DNA of 64,000 nt from Sphingomonas glacialis (lineage in GTDB: Bacteria > Pseudomonadota > Alphaproteobacteria > Sphingomonadales > Sphingomonadaceae), in the NCBI RefSeq assembly GCF_014653575.1, contig NZ_BNAQ01000001.1, forward strand, positions 806,001 to 870,000, given 5' to 3'. Each line of letters begins with the position of its first letter. Position 1 is the stretch's first letter. The notes under the pieces are model-generated. The model had not been told where the DNA came from. It saw only the letters and a list, made by a program, of their open reading frames with translations, and made no database searches. The translations under genes and the position numbers were made by a program. Positions 56,628 through 63,895 of this stretch are shown here, piece after piece.

Positions 56628-57471
56628 GCCGCTTTGGCCAAGGGCTGTCCGCCGATCCGCCGGGCAAGGTCCAGCTCGGCGAGAAGCTCGTGCAACGGCG
56701 GGATGTCGTCGTCACGCTCGATCATCGTCGCGACCGGCCCGAGCATCGGCAAGACATGCGCGTACAGGTCCCATAGGTCGGCACCGGCTGATCGTGCGTG
56801 TCGATCAGCATGTCCTGTCCGCGGCTGTGCCCGGCCAGATGAATCTGCCGCACGCGTTCGTGCGGCACGCCGTTGAGATAGGCGATCGGATCGAAGCCGT
56901 GGTTGGTCGCGCTGACGAACACATTGTTGACGTCGAGCAGCAGTCCGCAGCCGCTGCGCGCGCACATCGCATCCAGGAACTGCCATTCGGTCATGTCGGC
57001 ACCCTCGAACGCGATATAGGTGGAGGGATTCTCGATTAGCATCGTGCGGCCTAACGCGTCCTGCGCGCGGCCGATATTGGCGCAGACCAGGGCGAGGGCT
57101 TCGTCTGTGTAGGGCAAGGGAAGCAGATCGTGCGAACTGAAGCCCTCTATCCGAGTCCAGCTGAGATGATCGGATACGAACAACGGCTCGATCTCATCGA
57201 CCAGCGCGCGCAGCCGGGCGAGATAGGCCCCGTCCAGTCCGTCGGCCGATCCGACCGACATCGAAACGCCGTGCAGCGCCACCGGATAGGACGCGCGGAC
57301 ATCGCGCAGGATCTGGCGCGGCTTGCCGCCATCGACCATGAAATTCTCGGAAATCACTTCGACGAAATCGACCGCGACGCGGCGTTCGAGAAATTCGACA
57401 TAATGCGGTTTACGCAAGCCGAGCCCGAAACCGGCAAAGGGCGTGATGGGCAAGGCCATGGGCTTTGGCAT
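56624..57471 (-). pseudogene. bufB: DUF692 (MNIO) enzyme of the bufferin locus, one-base frameshift
   Basis: DUF692 enzymes are multinuclear iron oxygenases that turn cysteines of a precursor into thiooxazole-type groups. From ATG 57471 the frame reads MPKPMALPITPFAGFGLGLR, then FVEVISENFMVDGGKPRQIL, FVSDHLSWTR, IENPSTYIAF, LLLDVNNVFVSATNHGFDP and IHLAGHSRGQD, so the active-site parts are all there. Near 56780 the frame shifts: the expected DLWDLYAHVLPMLGPVATMI lies in the next frame and runs to 56624, overlapping bufC. One missing base at 56779-56781 explains it. It may be a real mutation or a sequencing error. Confidence 0.85.
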
Positions 57472-57505
57472 GGGGTCCGTCCTGATCCGTGCTGAAGAGA
57501 AGGTC

Positions 57506-57533
57506 GGTCCGGTCCCCTGACGGCGACCGGGCC
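57506..57533 (-). promoter_or_regulatory. Intercistronic hairpin between precursor and DUF692 genes
   Basis: GGTCCGGTC and GACCGGGCC form a 9-bp stem with one G-U pair and a 10-base loop, within the 73-base gap between the BufA2-like stop and the DUF692 start. Such hairpins often hold back transcription or protect the upstream mRNA, favouring precursor over enzyme. Confidence 0.45.
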
Positions 57534-57544
57534 GAGTCCCGCGA

Positions 57545-57805
57545 TCAGTTCGGCGCCGTAAGGCTGCCACCGGCCTTGGTGCACTGCTTCGCCGACAGCG
57601 CCTTGAAGCCCTGTCCCTTGCAGTCATTCTGGCCCTTGCACTCGTTCTTGGCGGTCTTGCAGTCCGACGTGCCCTTGCAGGTATTGATGCCGTAGCAGTG
57701 CACCGTGTCGCCATCCTTTGCGACCGCGACGGTCGGGGCCGCAGCACTGATGGCGACGACGGCGGCGGCGGCGGCGAAGCTGATGCCGGTACGAAGGGTA
57801 AGCAT
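57545..57805 (-). CDS. bufA2: BufA2-like bufferin precursor (periplasmic metallophore peptide)
   Basis: 86 residues. A signal peptide (SFAAAAAVVAISAAAPTVAV) precedes a Cys/Lys-rich core: VHCYGINTCKGTSDCKTAKN and ECKGQNDCKGQGFKA, with Cys at 37, 43, 49, 56, 62 and 75. This matches the BufA2 group of copper-binding bufferins, whose cysteines are modified by the DUF692 enzyme. I chose ATG 57805, since residues upstream are not conserved. A GTAACC-N16-CGAA motif lies 43 bases upstream, and the DUF692 and DUF2063 genes follow. Confidence 0.87.
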   Translation of the reverse strand: MLTLRTGISFAAAAAVVAISAAAPTVAVAKDGDTVHCYGINTCKGTSDCKTAKNECKGQNDCKGQGFKALSAKQCTKAGGSLTAPN

Positions 57806-57847
57806 GGAAAATCTCCCGGAAGGGGTTTGCCGGATTGGCTCCTCCAA

Positions 57848-57873
57848 TTCGCGGGTTCACGATCGACGGTTAC
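57848..57873 (-). promoter_or_regulatory. Sigma-F-type promoter of the bufA2 operon
   Basis: On the minus strand GTAACC (57873-57868), 16 bases, then CGAA (57851-57848). The same two boxes with the same spacing precede the sigma factor and the BufA1-like gene. It sits in the 82-base gap after the anti-sigma gene, 43 bases before the bufA2 start. Confidence 0.82.
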
Positions 57874-57887
57874 AGCTTCGCCAAAAC

Positions 57888-58529
57888 TTACCAGCGCAAC
57901 AGGCGCGGCCCCACCAGCGCGCCGAACGATGCGGCGAGCAGGATGCCGAGCGAATACCAGGTCAGGACGAAAATCGCCGAAGCTTCGGGGCAATGCAGGC
58001 AATAGACGGTGGCGGCGAACGCGCCCGCCGCCAATCCTGCCGCCGCGCCGGCCAGACGCAATCGCGTTGGCGCGAGTCGCCTGAACGACCAGAGCAGCCC
58101 GATGAAGATCGGCATCGCGAGCGAGAGTACGCGCCAAGGACATTGTTTCCAGCTTTGGCCCAACCACATCGCCAACCATTGGGTCTGCGGTGTGTGGAGG
58201 AGCTCGAACACGCCGACGCTGGCCAGCAGCAGTACCGGGATCGCCAGCAGCCACAGCCATCGCAACCGATGCGTTTCGGGACGCGCCAATTGCGCGGTCA
58301 GCGCCAACGCCCCGAAGGCGAGCGAAATCGTGTACGCCCACTTCATCCAGAAATAGAAACCGTGCATCGCCACCGCCAGATCAGGCCGCGCGCCCCACAT
58401 CAGCAACACATAGCTTGCCGACACGGCCGCACCCGCCGCGATACCAAGCACGAGCCGTCGACCCACCGCACTGCGCTTCACGGGCGGGACATCGCTGGCG
58501 AGCGTCGCGATCAGGTCGTCGGTGTTCAT
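57888..58529 (-). CDS. nrsF: NrsF/DUF1109 membrane anti-sigma factor
   Basis: 213 residues with six membrane spans ([20 protein letters not shown] is the first). The N-terminal tail [20 protein letters not shown] faces the cytosol and should hold the sigma factor. Cys130 in WKQCPWRVL and Cys180 in LHCPEAS are at the places of the two conserved cysteines in Caulobacter NrsF that respond to chromium and cadmium. It overlaps the sigma factor stop (ATGA). I infer that metal or oxidative change in the periplasm frees the sigma factor. Confidence 0.9.
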   Translation of the reverse strand: MNTDDLIATLASDVPPVKRSAVGRRLVLGIAAGAAVSASYVLLMWGARPDLAVAMHGFYFWMKWAYTISLAFGALALTAQLARPETHRLRWLWLLAIPVLLLASVGVFELLHTPQTQWLAMWLGQSWKQCPWRVLSLAMPIFIGLLWSFRRLAPTRLRLAGAAAGLAAGAFAATVYCLHCPEASAIFVLTWYSLGILLAASFGALVGPRLLRW

Positions 58530-59065
58530 GCCCGTCCTCCCTGGATGCGCGCCATCAAGGTCTTGAGCCCGCGATGGACCGAGATCTTCACGTCGGATTC
58601 GCCAACACCATGCGTATTGGCAGCCTCGGCGACACTCAGCCCCTCGATCCTGGTCGCGCGGATCATCCGCGCCTGTTTGGGCGGAAGCGTGTCGAGCAAA
58701 TCGTCCACGTCCATGCGCGCGGAACTGGCGTCCTCGAACCCTTCGGCGATCAATATGTCTTCCAGCCCTTCGATCGGCTGAGTCCGACGGTTACGGCGGA
58801 AATGATCGATCATCTTGTAGCGTGCGATCGCGAACAGCCACGCGGTGAACGGGCGGTCGCGGTCGTAGGTCGAACGGCGGGTATGAACCGCGATCAGCGT
58901 ATCCTGCACCAAATCCTCGATATCGTCGCCGTCGCCGCTTGCACGACGCCGGTAGAATCCCCGAAGCATGGGGACCAGCAAGCGCAGCAACGCCGCGTGG
59001 TCGTCGGCATTGCCGTCGAGCCCAGCGATCATCAATCCGCGCAACTGTTCCTCACTTGCTCGCAT
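58526..59065 (-). CDS. sigF: ECF sigma factor, SigF/ECF16-type
   Basis: 179 residues. Region 2: [37 protein letters not shown] and [19 protein letters not shown] (about 20-95). Region 4: [20 protein letters not shown] and [19 protein letters not shown] (about 130-170). It pairs with NrsF in the next gene. I chose ATG 59065, with GGGAGGG 6 bases upstream. The GTAACC-N16-CGAA motif 20 bases before the start suggests it drives its own synthesis. Targets by motif are both bufferin units. Confidence 0.92.
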   Translation of the reverse strand: MRASEEQLRGLMIAGLDGNADDHAALLRLLVPMLRGFYRRRASGDGDDIEDLVQDTLIAVHTRRSTYDRDRPFTAWLFAIARYKMIDHFRRNRRTQPIEGLEDILIAEGFEDASSARMDVDDLLDTLPPKQARMIRATRIEGLSVAEAANTHGVGESDVKISVHRGLKTLMARIQGGRA

Positions 59066-59084
59066 GAGCCCTCCCGAGGATGTG

Positions 59085-59110
59085 TTCGTGCGACATGGCC
59101 AGAAGGTTAC
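59085..59110 (-). promoter_or_regulatory. Sigma-F-type promoter of sigF-nrsF
   Basis: On the minus strand GTAACC (59110-59105), 16 bases, then CGAA (59088-59085), 20 bases before the sigF start. It implies positive autoregulation. It is 46 bases from the opposite-facing copy for the bufA1 unit. Confidence 0.82.
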
Positions 59111-59156
59111 ACCGGAGCGCGCGAGCGGCGGAAAATTCTTTCGCGCCAGCTTTTGC

Positions 59157-59182
59157 GTAACCGAACCAGCCGTTCCGCCGAA
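59157..59182 (+). promoter_or_regulatory. Sigma-F-type promoter of the bufA1-doxX-DUF1223 unit
   Basis: GTAACC (59157-59162), 16 bases, then CGAA (59179-59182) on the plus strand. It is about 118 bases before the BufA1-like start and leads into a 5' leader with a strong hairpin at 59229-59265. Confidence 0.82.
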
Positions 59183-59228
59183 TTGGCCCATGTGACCGGG
59201 TTTGCCCCGACGCCTCCTTCCTGGTCAC

Positions 59229-59265
59229 CGCGTGGTTCGGCGGTCCCCCATCGCCGAACCACGCG
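59229..59265 (+). promoter_or_regulatory. Strong hairpin in the bufA1 5' leader
   Basis: CGCGTGGTTCGGCG (59229-59242) and CGCCGAACCACGCG (59252-59265) form a perfect 14-bp stem with a 9-base loop, between the sigma-F promoter and the GTG start. No T run follows, so a simple terminator is unlikely; mRNA protection, attenuation or a binding site for a regulator are possible. Confidence 0.75.
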
Positions 59266-59299
59266 CCGCAGAGGCTTCCATCATCGAAGGAAACATCTC

Positions 59300-59575
59300 G
59301 TGCATCCGACCCATGCCGCACTCGCCGCCAGCCTTGCCCTCGCCGTGGCCGGCGGTGCCACGCTTTCCGGTGTTGCCCACGCCGCGCCCGCGATGGAGAA
59401 ATGTTACGGGGTCGCGCTTGCCGGCAAGAATGACTGCAAGGCCGGAGCCGGCACCAGCTGCGCGGGCACGTCCAGGGCCGATTATCAGGGCAATGCCTGG
59501 AAGCTCGTCAAGGCGGGCACCTGCGTCTCGATCAAGACGCCCAAGGGCACTGGTTCGCTGACGCCCAAGGCGTAA
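59300..59575 (+). CDS. bufA1: BufA1-like (DUF2282) bufferin precursor
   Basis: 91 residues with a GTG start; GAAGGA lies 8 bases upstream. The signal peptide [20 protein letters not shown] ends near AHA. The mature core [20 protein letters not shown] then TSCAG and VKAGTC has Cys at 35, 46, 54 and 75, the four-cysteine DUF2282 pattern of BufA1 bufferins. Known members bind copper after DUF692 modification. No second DUF692 gene follows, so it must share the enzyme encoded on the other strand or act unmodified. It is followed by doxX and DUF1223. Confidence 0.87.
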   Translation: MHPTHAALAASLALAVAGGATLSGVAHAAPAMEKCYGVALAGKNDCKAGAGTSCAGTSRADYQGNAWKLVKAGTCVSIKTPKGTGSLTPKA

Positions 59576-59637
59576 TCGCCAGCCCAGAGCCGAGGTGTCG
59601 CCCGCGCGCGCCGGCCATTTTTTCGGAGACGCCCATC

Positions 59638-60093
59638 ATGTCGCTCGTCGCCTTGTACGATCGCACCGTTCGACGCGCGGCTGCCTTGCTCCCCGATGCG
59701 GCGCTGCTGCTGATCGCCCGGTTGGGGATCGCAGCGGTGTTCTTCCTGTCGGGCCGGACCAAGGTCGACGGGCTGCTGCAGATCACGGACAGCACCTACG
59801 AACTGTTTCGCACCGACTATGCGCTGCCACTGGTTCCGCCCGCGATCGCGGCGGTCGCCGCGACCTATTCGGAGCATCTCTTCTCGATCCTGCTCGTCCT
59901 GGGCCTCGCGACACGGTTCTCGGCAGCCGCCTTGTTGCTGATGACGCTGACGATCGAGATCTTCGTCTATCCCGATGCCTGGCCGACGCATCTCAGCTGG
60001 GCGGCGATTCTGTTGCCGCTGCTTGCCCGCGGCGGCGGAGCGTGGTCGCTCGACCGCGTGCTGCCGACGCTTCCGACCGAAAAGGAACAGTAA
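59638..60093 (+). CDS. DoxX-family membrane protein
   Basis: 151 residues and four spans. [20 protein letters not shown] near 24 is the DoxX start and [19 protein letters not shown] follows. DoxX proteins are common third or fourth members of HvfABX and bufferin operons; their job is unknown but they may aid redox or quinone-linked steps at the membrane. It begins 62 bases after bufA1 and ends one base before the DUF1223 gene, so the three share a transcript. Confidence 0.88.
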   Translation: MSLVALYDRTVRRAAALLPDAALLLIARLGIAAVFFLSGRTKVDGLLQITDSTYELFRTDYALPLVPPAIAAVAATYSEHLFSILLVLGLATRFSAAALLLMTLTIEIFVYPDAWPTHLSWAAILLPLLARGGGAWSLDRVLPTLPTEKEQ

Positions 60094-60094
60094 A

Positions 60095-60781
60095 ATGAAG
60101 TTCGGACTCCTTCCCGCGCTTGCAGTGATCGCGAGCGGCGCGCCGGCCTTGGCCAATGACCCCACGCATCCGACCGTCGTCGAGCTGTTCCAAAGCCAGG
60201 GTTGTTCGTCCTGCCCGCCCGCGATCGCAAATATCAACGGCATCGCCGATCGCCCGGAGATCCTCGCGCTGACCTTCGCGGTCACGTATTGGGATCAGCT
60301 CGGGTGGAAGGACAGCTTCGCCAAGCCCGAATTCACCGAGCGCGAACGCGATTATGCCCGCACCGGCATCAGCCAGTTCGCCACGCCGCAGACGGTCATC
60401 AATGGCCGAGCCTCCGTCAATGGCGGCAATCGTGCGCAACTGGTGGCGGCAATCCGCGCGCAGGATCGTGGTCCGGCTGGCCCGGCCATCGAGGCTGCGC
60501 CCGGCACGGTGACGATTGGGAAAGCCGCGACCGCGCAGCCCGCGACGATCTGGCTCGTACGCTACGATGCAAGGGCGCTCAGCGTTCCCATTCGTGCGGG
60601 CGAGAATGGCGGCCTAACGCTTGTGCATCGCAACGTCGTGCGGTCGCTCAGCATCATCGGAACGTGGAACGGGACGTCGAAAACGGTGGCGATCCCGACG
60701 AATTCCGATCCCAACCTCAAATCAGCCGTGCTTGTGCAAGCAGGACGTGGCGGGAGGATCGTGGCCGCATCCCGCATTTGA
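60095..60781 (+). CDS. DUF1223 thioredoxin-fold secreted protein
   Basis: 228 residues. The signal LLPALAVIASGAPALAN targets the periplasm. VVELFQSQGCSSCPPAIANI near 28 carries Cys37 and Cys40 as a thioredoxin-like CxxC, and YWDQLGWKDSFAKPEFTERE with ARTGISQFATPQTVINGRAS complete the DUF1223 pattern. I propose a redox partner for bufferin or copper handling, based only on the operon and the promoter upstream. It is the last gene of the unit and converges on the LysR gene. Confidence 0.87.
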   Translation: MKFGLLPALAVIASGAPALANDPTHPTVVELFQSQGCSSCPPAIANINGIADRPEILALTFAVTYWDQLGWKDSFAKPEFTERERDYARTGISQFATPQTVINGRASVNGGNRAQLVAAIRAQDRGPAGPAIEAAPGTVTIGKAATAQPATIWLVRYDARALSVPIRAGENGGLTLVHRNVVRSLSIIGTWNGTSKTVAIPTNSDPNLKSAVLVQAGRGGRIVAASRI

Positions 60782-60803
60782 CACGTCGAACCGACATCGG
60801 ATT

Positions 60804-61709
60804 CTACGCAGCGCGACCGGTCAGATCCAATCCGCTGAAATGCGCGCGCGCTGCATCGATGAAGGCGCGCACGTTGACCGATGTGCGTCGATTGGCCTGA
60901 TAGACGAGGTGGACCGGTACGGGCGGCGGCGCGGCTTCGTCGAGCAGCGTGACCAAGCGGCCCGACGCGACGGCCGCAAGCGCCTGATAGGACAGCACCC
61001 GCGCGATCCCCACGCCATCGGCCGCAGCCGCAATCGCCGCATCGGCGGTGTTGACGGTCAGCCTTGGTTCGATCCGGATGGCGGTCTTGCCAGTCGCTCC
61101 GAAGCGCCATTCGTGCGCTCGATCAATTTCGGTGAAAGAGATCAAGGCGCGGTCATGCAGCGCTGGCACGGTCACTGGCGTTCCGCGTGCCGCGATATAG
61201 CCAGGGCTGGCGACGAGCACGCGCCGCACTTCCGCAACCTTGAGGGCATGGAGCGCGCTGTCTGACAGATCGCCGATCCGCACGGCGACATCGATCCCCT
61301 CTTCAACCAGGCGGACGACGCGATCGATCAAAGTCAGTTCGACACCTAACCGCGAATGGTTGCGCAACAGGCTGGTCGTGATCGGCAGGATATGGAGCCG
61401 TCCAAAGGTCACCGGCGCGGTGACGACAAGATTGCCTCCCGGCAAAGCACCGGTGCCGCGCAACGCCAGCGCTGCATCGTCGAGTTCGGTCAGCGCGGCG
61501 CGGCAGCGCTCGAGATACGCCGCGCCCTCGTCGGTCAGCCGCACCGATCGCGTCGTCCGCCGCAACAAGGGTGTTCCGAGATCAAGCTCCAGCGCCGCGA
61601 CTGCCCGGCTCGCCGCCGTAGGCGAAACGCGCAGTCGGCGCGCGGCCTCCGCAAAGCTCGCATGATCGGCGACGGCGACGAAGGTGCGCAGCATGTCGAG
61701 CCGATCCAT
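60804..61709 (-). CDS. LysR-family transcriptional regulator
   Basis: 301 residues. The helix-turn-helix is LRTFVAVADHASFAEAARRL then RVSPTAASRAVAALELDLGT (about 7-46). The effector domain starts near 92 (GGNLVVTAPVTFGRLHILPI). This sub-type (CrgA-like) often controls nearby quinone or peroxide response genes. It is divergent from the AhpD-like gene with 114 bases between starts, so it most likely controls that operon and itself. I chose ATG 61709 from conservation. Confidence 0.92.
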   Translation of the reverse strand: MDRLDMLRTFVAVADHASFAEAARRLRVSPTAASRAVAALELDLGTPLLRRTTRSVRLTDEGAAYLERCRAALTELDDAALALRGTGALPGGNLVVTAPVTFGRLHILPITTSLLRNHSRLGVELTLIDRVVRLVEEGIDVAVRIGDLSDSALHALKVAEVRRVLVASPGYIAARGTPVTVPALHDRALISFTEIDRAHEWRFGATGKTAIRIEPRLTVNTADAAIAAAADGVGIARVLSYQALAAVASGRLVTLLDEAAPPPVPVHLVYQANRRTSVNVRAFIDAARAHFSGLDLTGRAA

Positions 61710-61823
61710 GATTGTCCCGATTTGCGCATGAGTGAAGTGTCGAAGGAACGGATTATCACATCCTAGCCCAAAGCGCATCTTCCCTGGGCAGGCCGCATCC
61801 AGCCGCCTACCCGGAGAAAAGAC

Positions 61824-62369
61824 GTGTCCCGCATCGCCATCCCCACCCGCGAAGATTCCCCCGCAAAATCGCAGCCGCTGCTTGATGCGGTCGAAAAGCA
61901 GCTTGGCATGGTCCCCAACCTGTTCCGGCTCGTCGGCAGCAGCCCGGCTGCGCTGGAGGGCTATCTCGGCCTCAACGGCGCACTGGGCCGCACACTCGAC
62001 GCCAAGACCCGCGAACGCATCGCGCTTGCGATCGCGCAAGCCAATGGCTGCGATTACTGCCTGTCGGCGCATACCTACCTCGGCCTGAACCTCGCCAAGA
62101 TCGACGCCGCCGAGATCGCGCTGAACCGCGCCGGTCATTCGGGCGACGCCAAGGCCGATGCGGCCGTCGGCTTCGCCCGCAAGGTCCACGAGGCGCGCGG
62201 CCAGGTCAGCGACGCCGACCTCGCCGAAGTGCGTCTGGCCGGCTTCAGCGAGGCGCAAGTGATCGAGATCGTCGCGTCGGTCGCGCTCAACGTGCTGACC
62301 AACTACATCAACAATGTCGCCAGAACCGACATCGACTTCCCAGTCGTCCTGGCGGCCGAAGCCGCTTGA
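61824..62369 (+). CDS. Carboxymuconolactone decarboxylase / AhpD-like peroxidase
   Basis: 181 residues with a GTG start (GGAGAAAAG 3 bases upstream). QANGCDYCLSAHTYLGLNLA near 72 has Cys76, Cys79 and His83, the AhpD redox centre. Relatives reduce organic peroxides or act as decarboxylases. The order AhpD-like, PPOX, NTF2-like and FMN reductase behind a LysR gene suggests a small detoxification operon. The exact substrate is unknown. Confidence 0.9.
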   Translation: MSRIAIPTREDSPAKSQPLLDAVEKQLGMVPNLFRLVGSSPAALEGYLGLNGALGRTLDAKTRERIALAIAQANGCDYCLSAHTYLGLNLAKIDAAEIALNRAGHSGDAKADAAVGFARKVHEARGQVSDADLAEVRLAGFSEAQVIEIVASVALNVLTNYINNVARTDIDFPVVLAAEAA

Positions 62370-62438
62370 TGGTCCGGCGTCGGCGGTTTGCGCTCGATGC
62401 GCCCGCCGACGCCGCCATGCAGCAACCGGAGCTCGATC

Positions 62439-63071
62439 ATGGCCAATGCCTTCCTCACCCTTGCGACGACGCCGAGCGTGCTCGCGGCACAGGTAGCGAA
62501 TGGGAGTGCCGGGCTTTACGACACCATCGGCGGGCGCCGGCCAGCGGACCGTTTCGGACCAGCCGAAGTCCAGTTCATCGCCGAGCGCGACAGCTTCTAC
62601 CTGGCGAGCGTATCGGAAAGCGGCTGGCCCTATGTCCAGCATCGCGGCGGCCCGGCGGGTTTCCTCAAGGTGCTTGACGAAACGACGCTCGCCTTCGCGG
62701 ACTTTCGGGGCAATCGCCAATATATCAGCCTTGGCAACGTGGCGGCGAACAACCGCGTGGCGATTTTCCTGATGGACTATCCGCGCCGTCGCCGACTGAA
62801 GCTCTATGCCCGGATCGAGGCGCGTGATCTCTCGACCGATCCCGTGCTGGCGAGCAAGCTTGACCTGCCGAGCTATCGTGGCGTGCCCGAACGCGTATTC
62901 CTACTGCACCTCGCAGCGTTCGATTGGAATTGCCCGCAGCATATCACCCCGCGCTTTACCGAGGCCGAGATCGCCGCGGCATCTGCGCCACTCCACGCCA
63001 GACTCGCGGCGCTCGAAGCCGAAAACATCGCGCTGCGTACAGCGCTTGCCGAAAAGGACCTGCCCGCATGA
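62439..63071 (+). CDS. Pyridoxamine-5'-phosphate oxidase family flavoprotein
   Basis: 210 residues. [20 protein letters not shown] near 46 and [19 protein letters not shown] match the PPOX-like FMN-binding split barrel, followed by [20 protein letters not shown] and [21 protein letters not shown] coiled C-terminal tail ([20 protein letters not shown]) is present. These bind FMN or F420 and reduce small molecules. Its stop overlaps the next start (ATGA). Confidence 0.87.
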   Translation: MANAFLTLATTPSVLAAQVANGSAGLYDTIGGRRPADRFGPAEVQFIAERDSFYLASVSESGWPYVQHRGGPAGFLKVLDETTLAFADFRGNRQYISLGNVAANNRVAIFLMDYPRRRRLKLYARIEARDLSTDPVLASKLDLPSYRGVPERVFLLHLAAFDWNCPQHITPRFTEAEIAAASAPLHARLAALEAENIALRTALAEKDLPA

Positions 63072-63547
63072 GCACGCTAGAAACTCCACGCCCCCCGCTG
63101 CCGCCCTTCACGCGCGAGAGCGCCGTGCTCAAGGTGCGGGCGGCGGAGGATGCCTGGAACAGCCGCGATCCCGAGCGGGTGGCGCTGGCCTATACGACCG
63201 ACAGCGCGTGGCGAAACCGGGACAGCTTCGTCACGGGGCGACCCGCCATTATCGCCCTGCTGAGCGCCAAATGGTCGCGCGAGCAGGACTATCGCTTGGT
63301 CAAGGACCTGTGGGCGTTCACCGACAACCGGATCGCGGTGCGGTTTCAATACGAGTGCCGCATCGCTGGTCAGTGGTATCGGAGCTACGGCAACGAGCAG
63401 TGGGAGTTTGCCGAAAACGGACTGATGCGGCGGCGCGAAGCGTCGGTGAACGATCTCGCGATCGCGGAGGGGGAGCGTCGCTTCCTGTGGGATGCCCCCG
63501 CACCGCGTCCGCAGGCGTATCCCGGCTTGGCCGGCGTAAACGGATGA
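63068..63547 (+). CDS. NTF2-like protein, DUF1348
   Basis: 159 residues. [20 protein letters not shown] near 15 and [18 protein letters not shown] near 46 fit DUF1348, with [20 protein letters not shown] and [20 protein letters not shown] following. The cone fold binds small hydrophobic molecules; no reaction is known. It overlaps both neighbours (ATGA, GATGA), so it is part of the same operon as the PPOX gene and the broken reductase. Confidence 0.9.
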   Translation: MSTLETPRPPLPPFTRESAVLKVRAAEDAWNSRDPERVALAYTTDSAWRNRDSFVTGRPAIIALLSAKWSREQDYRLVKDLWAFTDNRIAVRFQYECRIAGQWYRSYGNEQWEFAENGLMRRREASVNDLAIAEGERRFLWDAPAPRPQAYPGLAGVNG

Positions 63548-63794
63548 CCGCGATCCGCATTGCGGCCGTATCGGGCAGCCTGCGGGCAAGTTCGATCAAC
63601 ACGGCATTGCTGCGCACGATCGCATCTGGAGCGCCCGAGGGCGTTACCGTCGAGCTGGTTTCGCTCGGCGCGCTGCCGCTGTTCAACCCGATTTGGAGAC
63701 GGATCTGCCCGAAGCCGTCAAGGTCTTGCGCGCAACGATTGTTGCCGCGGACGGGGTGATCGTGGCGAGCCCGGAATATGCGCACGAGCGATAG
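63544..63794 (+). pseudogene. NADPH-dependent FMN reductase, frameshifted and truncated
   Basis: It begins [20 protein letters not shown], the FMN-reductase start with the flavin loop SGSLRASS. Around 63690 one base is missing; the expected LETDLPEAVKVLRATIVAAD and VIVASPEYAHE lie in another frame and stop at 63794. The usual second half (the PG-AL-KN motif) is absent. The gene is therefore probably dead, or the sequence is wrong here. Bases 63795-63895 show no gene. Confidence 0.82.
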
Positions 63795-63895
63795 GCTTAA
63801 TTGCGGTCCTGCGTGCGGCTGACCTCAAAATCACTCTGCGCAATACAGGAATACACCGCTCAAACGGCCACTAGACGCGACAGCGTAAGAGGCCG

